Shown here piece by piece: positions 1 to 6,243 of a stretch of 7,005 bases of DNA. Source of the DNA: an uncultured Pseudomonadota bacterium (GTDB lineage Bacteria > Pseudomonadota > Gammaproteobacteria > Burkholderiales > Casimicrobiaceae); NCBI GenBank assembly GCA_937958295.1, contig CALFEY010000253.1:1-7005 (forward strand), read 5' to 3'. Numbering within the stretch: position 1 is the stretch's first letter; each line of letters begins with the position of its first letter. Below the pieces are notes generated by a model that saw nothing but the letters and a program-made list of their open reading frames with translations, did no database searches and had not been told where the DNA came from. Position numbers and translations under genes: made by a program.

Positions 1-1
1 T

Positions 2-802
2 CACGTGGTTGCGGTCCCGGCCCTCGTGCCCGCGCCACATCCGCTGTTCCCATTCCCGCTGCCCACCCAGGCGGACTTCGTCGCGGATGCGACGACCGCG
101 TGGGCCGTGTTCGCGGCGACCTTGCCAAGCCGCGCCGATGTGAAGTGCGACATCGAGCTCGGCAGCCCGCGCGAGGTCATCCTCGCGTCCGCCGAGCGGG
201 CTTGCGCCGACCTTCTCGTGCTCGGGTCGCACGGTGCGCACGACGCCCACAAGGGGATCGGCCCCACCGCGGCCGCGTGCGTGCAGCGCGCGGGTATGCC
301 GGTCCTGCTGGTCCGCGAGGATCACGCGGGGCCGTTCAGGGGCGTCGTGGCCTGCCTGGACTTCACGGAGACTTCCAAACTGGCGCTGCGGCACGCGATC
401 CGTGTCGCCGCGCAGGATGGCGCGGCCCTGCACATTCTGCACATGTACGACGACCCTTGGTACGGCATCCGCCCACCGGCGGGCGTCGGGCTGAACATGC
501 CCGATTTCAAGGCGCAGTACCGCCGTGGTCTCGAGGACCGCGTGCGCGAGTTCTGCGCCCCGCTCGCGCACGAACTCAACGCCCTGAAGGCCGAGATTCA
601 CTGCCTTGAGTCCGAGTGGCGAGGCAGCGGGTACGGTCACGCGATCGTTCGGTTCATCGAGGAGAAAGGGTGCGACCTGGCGGCCCTTGGCACACGCGAC
701 CGGTGGAACATCCGTGACACGATCTTCGGCTCAACCGCGGAGCGCATCGTCCGCGGCGCGCCGTGCTCCATCCTCGCCGTCAAGCCCGATCCGGCGCTGT
801 GA
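2..802 (+). CDS. Universal stress protein, two UspA domains in tandem, 5'-truncated by window edge
   Basis: Cytoplasmic stress protein of the UspA superfamily (usually ATP-binding or AMP-binding, promoting survival under starvation, redox or respiratory stress). The frame is open to the left edge. A GTG at 5 could be read as a start, but the first visible residues (HVVAVPALVP) look like the second beta-strand of a Usp fold, so roughly 30-50 N-terminal residues are probably missing. Domain 1 ends near base 317 (strand GMPVLLVRE) and domain 2 runs from about 329 (GPFRGVVACLDF) to the stop. The family nucleotide motif G-2x-G-9x-G(S/T) is imperfect in both halves. Domain 1 has GSHG at 224-235 but PT instead of G(S/T) at 263-268. 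Domain 2 has GTRD starting at 689, with Asp for the second Gly, but keeps FGST at 725-736. ATP binding is therefore uncertain. Family assignment is firm; the true start and ligand are not. Confidence 0.9.
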   Translation, partial: HVVAVPALVPAPHPLFPFPLPTQADFVADATTAWAVFAATLPSRADVKCDIELGSPREVILASAERACADLLVLGSHGAHDAHKGIGPTAAACVQRAGMPVLLVREDHAGPFRGVVACLDFTETSKLALRHAIRVAAQDGAALHILHMYDDPWYGIRPPAGVGLNMPDFKAQYRRGLEDRVREFCAPLAHELNALKAEIHCLESEWRGSGYGHAIVRFIEEKGCDLAALGTRDRWNIRDTIFGSTAERIVRGAPCSILAVKPDPAL

Positions 803-814
803 CACACCGCACGC

Positions 815-833
815 GCGGGCACGCTCGGCCCGC
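815..833 (+). terminator. GC-rich hairpin downstream of the universal stress gene, weak terminator candidate
   Basis: The arms GCGGGC (815-820) and GCCCGC (828-833) are perfect reverse complements around a 7-base loop, 13 bases after the stop codon. No T-tract follows, so it is at best a weak or factor-dependent terminator. In sequence this GC-rich, a 6-bp stem can arise by chance. Confidence 0.25.
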
Positions 834-873
834 TCGCACGGAACGCTTGCGCGGGCGTTGAATAGAGTTTGCC

Positions 874-1389
874 ATGACCTGGGACATCCTTCTCGGCTGC
901 GTTGTCATTATCCTCGCACGCATCGGCGACGTCTCGCTGGGAACCATGCGGACCGTCGCGGTCGTCAGCGGGCACCGGGGGCTGGCGTGGCTCTTCGGGC
1001 TGCTGGAGATGACGATCTGGGTCTTCGCCGTCTCGGCGGTGATCGCTCACATCCGCGCCGAGCCGGTCTACGGCCTGGCGTTCGCGCTGGGGGCCGCGAC
1101 CGGGAACTACGTCGGCGTCACGGTGCAGCGCTGGCTCCCCTTCGGCGAGCAGGTGGTCCGCATCTTCACGCGCGAGGGCGCACCCCTGTTCGAGCGGCTC
1201 CGCGCGGAGGGCTACGGCGTGACCAAGTTCCACGGCGAGGGCCGCGACGGCGCGGTCACGATGCTCTTCGTCCAGGTGGGCCGCGCCCGGACGCGGCACA
1301 TCGTCCGTACTGCCCGCGAGATCGACCCGCAGTGCTTCTACACGATCGACGACATCCGCCTGGCCAGCGCCGCGGGCCCCGGGGTGTAG
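874..1389 (+). CDS. UPF0316 family membrane protein (DUF5698 plus DUF2179)
   Basis: A 171-residue inner-membrane protein of unknown biochemical role. Three hydrophobic segments are visible at about residues 4-24, 37-60 and 64-84, followed by a soluble C-terminal domain of about 85 residues matching the DUF2179 fold (from VQRWLPFGEQVVRIFTREG to YTIDDIRLAS). The first helix carries the family signature R-I-G-D-V-S-L-G-T-M-R-T (R16, D19, R26), and the second has E45 within the membrane. This is the typical UPF0316 arrangement, and the length matches the family. The start is ATG 874, because the first membrane helix begins directly after it. No clear Shine-Dalgarno precedes it. The gene follows the stress-protein gene by 71 bases on the same strand, so co-transcription is possible but not shown. 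DUF2179 domains in related proteins are thought to sense small ligands; nothing here indicates which. Confidence 0.88.
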   Translation: MTWDILLGCVVIILARIGDVSLGTMRTVAVVSGHRGLAWLFGLLEMTIWVFAVSAVIAHIRAEPVYGLAFALGAATGNYVGVTVQRWLPFGEQVVRIFTREGAPLFERLRAEGYGVTKFHGEGRDGAVTMLFVQVGRARTRHIVRTAREIDPQCFYTIDDIRLASAAGPGV

Positions 1390-1545
1390 GCACCACGCCG
1401 CGCAGCGGATCGGTCGTCAGACGTGTTGCATTGGCGGGACGGGAGCCGATGCGCTGCCCACCGCCACGAGGCCCGTCGAACTCAGCCGGGGTCGCCGCGC
1501 TCGGGGGCCCGGGTGGAGGGCGCATCGGCCCTACGCTCCTACCTC

Positions 1546-3705
1546 ATGCCCATGCTCCTTCGACTCGTGTGCGTTGCTGTGCAGGCGGGGCTGCTCCCGC
1601 TCGGGTTCGCGTGTGCCCTGGCCACGCCGCCGGTGAGTGCCGGGGACGGGAATGGACGCGGGCTGCATGTCGCGCCCTCCGGCGACAATGCCGGTGATGG
1701 GAGCACGACGCGTCCGTTCGCCACGCTCGAACGCGCGCGGGACGAGGTCCGCGCAATCCGGAAGGCCCGGCCGCTGCCCGCCGGGGGCGTCACCATCACG
1801 CTCCACGCCGGTGTGTACGAGCTCGCGCGCACGCTCGCGCTGACGCAGGAGGATGCGGGCACGGCGGCGTCGCCCATCGTCTATCGCGCTGCGCCGGGCG
1901 CGGAAGTCCGCATCTCCGGGGGTAAGCGCATCGCTGGTTGGAGAGCGGTGAATGATCCCGCCGTGCTGGACCGGCTCGATCCCGCGGCGCGGGGGCATGT
2001 GGTGCAGGCCGACCTCAAGACGCTGGGGATCACCGACTTCGGCACGATCGGCGGCGGGTTCGGGCTGGAGGGAGGGCCCGGGCTGGAACTCTTCTTCCGC
2101 GACCGGCCCATGACGATCTCCCGCTACCCCAACGAGGGCTTCATCACCATCGCCGATGTCCACGGCCCGACGAAGATCGACCGCAAGAACGCCAAGGCGT
2201 GCGTCGAGGGGGAGATCACCTACGACCCCGGGACCGACAACCGCCTTGCACGCTGGAAGGACGAGAAGGAGCCGTGGGCGCTGGGCTACTGGCTGCACGA
2301 CTGGGCCGAGCAGCGGCAGCGCATCGCGTCCATCGACCCCGCAGCGCACCGCATGACGCTCGCACAGCCGTACCACCACTACGGCTACCGCAAGGGCGGG
2401 TGGTTCTACGGCTTCAACCTGCTGTGCGAGATCGACCGCCCCGGCGAGTGGTACCTCGACCGCGAGGCGGGCATCATCTACTTCTGGCCGCCGGATGCCG
2501 ACGCGCAACCGATCAAGGACGGCGAGGCCGTCGTCTCCATCCTCGACACGCTCCTCTCGCTCAAGGGCGCGCGGCACGTCACCTTTCAGGGCTTCACCTT
2601 CGAGGCCGCCCGCGGCACCGCCGTCCGCATCGAGAACGCCGACGGCAACCGCGTCGAGGGCTGCACGCTGCGGAACATCGGCTCGTGGGCCGTGAGCATG
2701 AGCGGCAAGGAGAGCGGCGTCTACGACTGTGAGGTGACCGGCACCGGCGACGGCGGGCTGCGCCTCTCCGGCGGCGACCGCGCCACGCTCACCCCCGCGC
2801 GGCTCACCGCCGAGAACAACCACATCCACCACTGGAGCCGCTGGAACCGGATGAATCGCCACGGGATTTTCCTCTCGGGCGTCGGCAACCGTGCTGCGAA
2901 CAACCTGCTGCACGACTCGCCCCACACCGCGATCCACTTCAGCGGCAACGACCACCTCATCGAGCTCAACGAGGTCCACCGCGTCTGCACCGAGTCCAAC
3001 GACGCGGGGGCGATCTACGCCGGGCGCGACTGGACCATGCGCGGCAACGTCATCCGCCACAACTACCTCCACCACCTCAGCGGCTTCACGGGCGGGCGCG
3101 AACGCGGGTGCATCGGCATCTACCTCGACGACATGTTCAGCGGCGTCACGATCACCGGCAACATCTTCTACGACGTGACGATGGCGGCGTACATCGGCGG
3201 CGGTATGGACAACCGCGTCGAGAACAACCTCTTCATCGACTGCAAGCCTGCCGTCCACGTCGATGCCCGCGGCCTGGGCTGGGCCCACAAGTGGCCCGAC
3301 GACTGGCTCCGCGAGATCAGGGAGAAGGGCACGCTCTCGGGCGTGCGCTTTGACAAGCCGCCGTACAGCGAGCGCTACCCCGAACTGGCGACGCTCCTCA
3401 CCCGCACGCCGCCCACGCCCGCGCCGACGGGCAACCTCATCGCGCGGAACATCCAGTTCGGCGGGACGTGGGACGACATCGAGAAGCCCGCCGCGCCGCT
3501 GGTGAAGTTCGAGGGCAACCTGCTGGGCCTTGATCCGGGCTTTGTCGATGCGGCGGCGGCGAGAGTGGGCGCATCGGCGGGCGCGTTCCGGTTGCGCGAC
3601 GATTCGCCCGCGTTCAAGGCGGGGGCGATGGGTGGAGCGGGGTTCGCGCGCATCCCCGTCGAGAGGATCGGACACCGCAAGAACACCGGGGAACGCGTCA
3701 AATAA
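1546..3705 (+). CDS. Secreted right-handed parallel beta-helix protein, GH141-like
   Basis: A 719-residue exported protein. The N-terminus (M1 to about A32) is a signal peptide: R6, a hydrophobic core VCVAVQAGLLPLGFACALA, and possible cleavage after ALA26 or VSA32. The mature part opens with the HVAPSGDNAGDGS...PFATLERARDEVR block (about residues 39-67) and a GGVTITLHAGVYEL strand. SPIVYRA and ISGGKRIAGW follow. This layout is usual in beta-helix carbohydrate-active proteins, including GH141 (members act on fucose-containing pectin or xylan). From about residue 345 to 570 there are repeated coils with N-rich and V/I-rich turns. Acidic candidates for catalysis lie in ESNDAGAIY (D486) and IYLDDMF (D528, D529). 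Start choice: the frame is open from 1423, but ATG 1546 directly precedes the signal peptide. ATG 1552 is an alternative, and neither has a well-spaced Shine-Dalgarno. Role inferred: binding or cleaving an extracellular polysaccharide. The exact GH family and substrate are unproven. Confidence 0.85.
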   Translation: MPMLLRLVCVAVQAGLLPLGFACALATPPVSAGDGNGRGLHVAPSGDNAGDGSTTRPFATLERARDEVRAIRKARPLPAGGVTITLHAGVYELARTLALTQEDAGTAASPIVYRAAPGAEVRISGGKRIAGWRAVNDPAVLDRLDPAARGHVVQADLKTLGITDFGTIGGGFGLEGGPGLELFFRDRPMTISRYPNEGFITIADVHGPTKIDRKNAKACVEGEITYDPGTDNRLARWKDEKEPWALGYWLHDWAEQRQRIASIDPAAHRMTLAQPYHHYGYRKGGWFYGFNLLCEIDRPGEWYLDREAGIIYFWPPDADAQPIKDGEAVVSILDTLLSLKGARHVTFQGFTFEAARGTAVRIENADGNRVEGCTLRNIGSWAVSMSGKESGVYDCEVTGTGDGGLRLSGGDRATLTPARLTAENNHIHHWSRWNRMNRHGIFLSGVGNRAANNLLHDSPHTAIHFSGNDHLIELNEVHRVCTESNDAGAIYAGRDWTMRGNVIRHNYLHHLSGFTGGRERGCIGIYLDDMFSGVTITGNIFYDVTMAAYIGGGMDNRVENNLFIDCKPAVHVDARGLGWAHKWPDDWLREIREKGTLSGVRFDKPPYSERYPELATLLTRTPPTPAPTGNLIARNIQFGGTWDDIEKPAAPLVKFEGNLLGLDPGFVDAAAARVGASAGAFRLRDDSPAFKAGAMGGAGFARIPVERIGHRKNTGERVK

Positions 3706-3710
3706 GGAGA
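3704..3710 (+). promoter_or_regulatory. Strong Shine-Dalgarno overlapping the upstream stop codon
   Basis: AAGGAGA begins inside the TAA stop of the beta-helix gene (3703-3705) and ends 7 bases before ATG 3718. It fixes the start of the AhpD-like gene, and the 12-base gap between genes suggests they are read on one transcript. Confidence 0.75.
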
Positions 3711-3717
3711 TCGCCTC

Positions 3718-4098
3718 ATGGCCGAGCAGCTCTACCAGCACACCCCCAACCCCGCTCCCACGCCTCAACAACTCGCCGCCCAGCGCCGCGAACTCACGCC
3801 CGACGCGACCGCCGCGTTCCAGGCCTTCTCGGGCAAGGTCTTCGCTGCCGGTGCTCTCGATGCAAGGACCAAGCAGATCATCGCCGTCGCGGTCGCCCAC
3901 GTGACCCAGTGCCAGCAGTGCATCCGGTCGCACACCAAGAGCGCCCTGCGTGCCGGCGCGTCGCCGCAGGAGTTGATGGAGGCGGCGTGGGTCGCGGCGG
4001 AGATGCGCGCGGGCGGGGCCTACGCGCACTCGAACGTCATGCTTGCCGCGATCAACGAGAAGCAGCCCGCCCCGGGCTGCGGTGAGCCGCGGCCATGA
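3718..4098 (+). CDS. Carboxymuconolactone decarboxylase / AhpD-like family protein
   Basis: A 126-residue cytoplasmic protein of the CMD superfamily, which includes gamma-carboxymuconolactone decarboxylase and the alkylhydroperoxidase AhpD. The key motif is CQQC-x3-H (C65, C68, H72) in AHVTQCQQCIRSHTKSALRAG, as in AhpD-type thiol proteins. This argues for a peroxidatic or disulfide-exchange role rather than aromatic-ring catabolism, which fits the absence of any protocatechuate gene nearby. A helical stretch with E88, E95 and H104 (EAAWVAAEMRAGGAYAH) follows, as in the family. The N-terminal 30 residues are Pro/Gln-rich and nonconserved in appearance. C121 in the C-terminal tail is an extra cysteine that could enter disulfide exchange (inference). 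It starts at ATG 3718 behind a strong Shine-Dalgarno and ends in ATGA with the next gene. Substrate unknown. Confidence 0.9.
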   Translation: MAEQLYQHTPNPAPTPQQLAAQRRELTPDATAAFQAFSGKVFAAGALDARTKQIIAVAVAHVTQCQQCIRSHTKSALRAGASPQELMEAAWVAAEMRAGGAYAHSNVMLAAINEKQPAPGCGEPRP

Positions 4099-4532
4099 GC
4101 GCGGCACGCACCAACGTACGACTCCGGCGCGTGTACGACGCCCCGGAACCGGGCGACGGCTTCCGCGTGCTGGTGGACCGCCTCTGGCCCCGCGGCCTGA
4201 GCAAGGCCGCCGCGCGGGTGGACCTATGGATGAAGGAAGTCGCGCCCTCGACGGACCTGCGGCGCTGGTACCACGCGGACCTGACGCGCTGGGCCGAGTT
4301 CCGCAGACGCTACAAGGCTGAACTGTCCGACCGACACGGCCGCGCCCGCGCCGCGCTCGACGAACTCCGCGCGATCGTGCGCGAGCACTCTTCCCAACCC
4401 GCGCGCGGCCGGAAGGGCGGAACGGGCGGCCAAGGCGTCACGCTCGTCTACGGCGCCAAGGACGCCGAGCAGAACCACGCGCTCGTGCTGCGCGAGGTGC
4501 TGATGGGCCGATTGCCATCGCGACGTGGATGA
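4095..4532 (+). CDS. DUF488 family protein
   Basis: A 145-residue soluble protein of the DUF488 (YeaO-like) family, whose biochemical function is not established. Family motifs are clear: RVLVDRLWPRG (R24-G34), DLWMKEVAPSTDLRRWY (D43-Y59), WAEFRRRYKAEL (W66-L77) and the final strand TLVYGAKDAEQNHA (T116-A129). Length is near the family's usual 115-130 residues plus a Gly/Arg/Lys-rich insert of about 13 residues (Q101-Q113) just before the last strand. The ATG at 4095 overlaps the TGA of the AhpD-like gene (ATGA), so translation is very likely coupled and the start is well supported. DUF488 genes are often found near nitrosative or respiratory stress genes in other bacteria (recalled, not checked), which would suit ric further along. 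No enzymatic role should be assumed. Confidence 0.92.
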   Translation: MSAARTNVRLRRVYDAPEPGDGFRVLVDRLWPRGLSKAAARVDLWMKEVAPSTDLRRWYHADLTRWAEFRRRYKAELSDRHGRARAALDELRAIVREHSSQPARGRKGGTGGQGVTLVYGAKDAEQNHALVLREVLMGRLPSRRG

Positions 4533-5132
4533 AAGACCCGCATGATGTGGCTCGTCGGGCGCCGTAGCGAGCGCTCCGCTCGCGGCGGTTGTTGTGGGCT
4601 GTTCATTGCCGTCGAACGCGATCTCCACAACTCCAAACGGCACTCCGACCAAAGCCGTGCGGACGGGGGAGCCCCACAGGTGCTCGGATCGGTTTCGCGG
4701 TCCGGGCTGAACTACCGCAGGTCTTCGCTTCAGAGCTCGTGTTCCAGATTGGTAGGCATGTCGGAGCGAGTGAGGGATCTGATGTTCTCCAACCGTCCGC
4801 ATCCTCGTCGATGATACCTGCGGAGTCGTCGTTGTTCTTGATCCGCCGTGAGTCGCCGCGGAGAAGCGCGACCAAGAGGTCCGCGCACACGATCACAGGA
4901 CTGTCGGAGTAGGCAAGGCTGAAGGGGACGAGCGACTCGTCTCGCTCGCCCCGTGACTGGGCGGGTACCGGATTGCCGTCGGCTTCCCTCCCGTTGAGCA
5001 GCATGTGCGACGGCGCGGATTCAACAACTCGAATCTGCAATCGCCGTGGCCACGGGTCCCCCCGTGCCATCGCGACACCACTCGGGCTCCTGACGCCACG
5101 CAGCGGTTGGCCCGGCCTGGCGCCGCAGCGAA
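4533..5132. other. 600-base stretch without a convincing gene
   Basis: Apart from the hairpin at its left end, I see no RNA gene, repeat array or recognisable protein here. Several open frames cross it on both strands. The longest is on the - strand, 5136 to 4603 (177 codons), with a segment SLVPFSLAYSDSPVIVCADLL and then LLRGDSRR that looks more protein-like than the rest. Its two ends are rich in Arg, Ser and Pro, as expected of a chance frame, and it would overlap the 3' end of ric. It matches no family I know. The stretch appears less GC-rich than the flanking genes by eye. It may be a decayed gene or long spacer. Confidence 0.5.
4560..4587 (+). terminator. Hairpin 28 bases after the DUF488 stop, possible terminator
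   Basis: The inner arms CGAGCG (4568-4573) and CGCTCG (4577-4582) close a 3-base CTC loop. The outer arms CGCCG (4560-4564) and CGGCG (4583-4587) pair across a TAG bulge. The stem is followed by GTTGTTGTGG, which is T-rich for this genome but not a true T-tract. Placed after the last gene of the + strand run, it could end the transcript. It could equally be an interspersed palindromic repeat unit. Confidence 0.4.
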
Positions 5133-5870
5133 TCACGGTTTGCGCGTGACCGAGGCCCCTTCAAGCTTCACGGCCATCGGGAAGAGGATGCTGTTCTCCT
5201 TGTGTACGTGCGTGTGCGTGTCGGCTTCAAGCTCCGCCAACCCCCCGAGCATAGCCACGTAGGTGTTGCACGCGCCCGGCGGCGGCGTGAAGCCGCCGGT
5301 CAACGCACGCATCTTCGCAATCGCATCGCCGGAGTGCTCGTGCTCGACCATCATCATCCGCACCGGATTGTCGATGCCCCTTCGGCTCGGCGCCCCCCCG
5401 CACCCGCCGCTGCCCTTGCTGGTCGCGAGCGTCCGGATCCACGGGAAGAGGACCTTCTCTTCCTTCATCATGTGCTCGGTCATCTCGCCCGCGAAGTCGG
5501 CGTAGATATCCCGCAGTTCGATCAGCGAAGGCTCGCGCCCGCCGTGCACGGCGGCGACTTTCTCCGTCAGCGCCTGCAAACGCGGTAGTTCGCGCTTGAG
5601 GTACGCATGGTGCTCCTGTTCTATGTGGTCGGCCAAGGCGCCGGCGCCCCGGGCCTCCCAGTCGACCGGCGGGCCGTCCGAGCACGCGGCATCCGACGCC
5701 CGCAACTCGCCGAGCACCGCCGTCGCGCTCAGCCCCTTCTGTTCGCACGCCGCGGCGAGCGTCAATCCGCCGCCGCAACAGTAGTCGATCCCCAGTCGCT
5801 CGAAGAGTCGAGACCTCGATGACTTTTCGGTCACGATCTGTCCGATGGTTGTGCGCAGGTCGATGGTCAT
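5133..5870 (-). CDS. ric: Iron-sulfur cluster repair di-iron protein RIC (ScdA/YtfE/DnrN family)
   Basis: A 245-residue cytoplasmic protein that restores Fe-S clusters damaged by nitric oxide or oxidative stress, probably by supplying iron from its di-iron centre. The N-terminal ScdA_N domain (about 1-60) holds the signature GIDYCCGGG (C31, C32). The rest is a hemerythrin-like four-helix bundle. Ligand motifs are visible: DHIEQEHH (H82, H87/H88), TEHMMKEEKVLFP (H133, E137), VEHEHSG (H177) and THVHKENSILFP (H221, E225). These fit the His/Glu pattern known for E. coli YtfE. The Gly/Cys-rich loop around residues 153-160 is usual in RICs. Length matches the family (about 220-245). Start ATG at 5870 on the - strand, from the well-conserved MTIDLRTTIGQIV opening; the upstream Shine-Dalgarno is weak. 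It is transcribed divergently from the MarR-type gene. In many bacteria ric is controlled by NO-responsive regulators; none of their classic sites is clear here. Confidence 0.95.
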   Translation of the reverse strand: MTIDLRTTIGQIVTEKSSRSRLFERLGIDYCCGGGLTLAAACEQKGLSATAVLGELRASDAACSDGPPVDWEARGAGALADHIEQEHHAYLKRELPRLQALTEKVAAVHGGREPSLIELRDIYADFAGEMTEHMMKEEKVLFPWIRTLATSKGSGGCGGAPSRRGIDNPVRMMMVEHEHSGDAIAKMRALTGGFTPPPGACNTYVAMLGGLAELEADTHTHVHKENSILFPMAVKLEGASVTRKP

Positions 5871-6185
5871 GGTGTACGTCCGTTCCGGGCGGTGTGGAGT
5901 TCAGGGAATCGCGTGCCGCATGATCCCCCGCATCAGTGTAGGAGCGTAGAACTGGACATCTAGGTCGCGATATGCGGACCAGTCCGACGCCCATCGCGAA
6001 CTCGCGGCCGCCCCGTGCGTGAATGGGCGCGGGCGTCGTACCGACATCCCGTGGGCGACGGCTGCGGTCGGTGGCGTGGATGGAACTCATCCGGCCCTCA
6101 AGGCCCGTGCCGGGTTCGGCTGATGCGATCATCGCTCGCGTCGCCCGTAGGCGGGCCAAACGTCGGCGTGGGGCGCCGGGCCGGG

Positions 6186-6199
6186 CGCTCGGGCGAGCG
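6186..6199. promoter_or_regulatory. Perfect 6-2-6 palindrome upstream of the MarR-gene promoter, operator candidate
   Basis: CGCTCG (6186-6191), GG, CGAGCG (6194-6199) form a perfect inverted repeat ending 6 bases before the predicted -35 hexamer. MarR-family proteins are dimers that bind imperfect palindromes of about 16-20 bp in their own divergent promoters, so this is a possible operator. It is short and all but two of its bases are G or C, so chance cannot be excluded. Confidence 0.3.
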
Positions 6200-6205
6200 G
6201 CCGGG

Positions 6206-6235
6206 TTGACGACGATACTTCGGAGTCCATACTAT
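6206..6235 (+). promoter_or_regulatory. Sigma70-like promoter of the MarR-type gene
   Basis: TTGACG (6206-6211) and TACTAT (6230-6235) are separated by 18 bases and match the consensus at 5 of 6 and 4 of 6 positions. This short AT-rich patch stands out in GC-rich surroundings. Transcription would start about 6-8 bases after the -10, at or within two bases of GTG 6244, giving a leaderless mRNA. Confidence 0.6.
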
Positions 6236-6243
6236 CTGGGACC

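Larger units (their letters stand above)
5871..6243. promoter_or_regulatory. Divergent intergenic region between ric and the MarR-type gene
   Basis: This 373-base region holds the start signals of two divergent genes and no credible coding sequence. The open frames crossing it are Arg-rich chance frames. On the MarR side there is a promoter-like pair and a palindrome, listed separately. On the ric side there is only a weak TGAT-N7-ATCA inverted repeat (5921-5935), whose spacing does not fit an FNR/CRP site (N4), and no convincing -35/-10 pair. The long spacing would allow separate regulation of the two genes. Confidence 0.6.

Noticed and set aside
863..873. TAGAGT as a -10 giving a leaderless UPF0316 transcript
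   Set aside because: There is no -35-like hexamer at the right distance; the nearest TTGCGC (846-851) is only about 11 bases upstream.
606..1697. A 363-codon + strand frame spanning the end of the stress protein, UPF0316 and the start of the beta-helix gene
   Set aside because: The protein is Arg/Pro/Gly-rich with no domain, and it overlaps two well-supported genes in other frames.
1531..4107. An 858-codon open frame on the - strand opposite the beta-helix and AhpD-like genes
   Set aside because: Its translation is rich in Arg, Val, Ala, Asp and Gly with no recognisable domain. It is the antisense shadow expected opposite high-GC genes with G/C at third positions, and the + strand genes are clearly real.
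5390..5420. The Gly/Cys-rich loop in RIC as an unusual insertion
   Set aside because: A Gly/Cys-rich loop between the second and third ligand helices is common in RIC-family proteins.
5921..5935. TGAT-N7-ATCA as an FNR/CRP-type site upstream of ric
   Set aside because: FNR and DNR sites have TTGAT-N4-ATCAA; the spacing and the outer bases do not fit.
5227..6159. A 310-codon - strand frame overlapping ric and its upstream region
   Set aside because: Its second half is ric read one frame off, the composition is Arg-rich, and ric is certain in the other frame.
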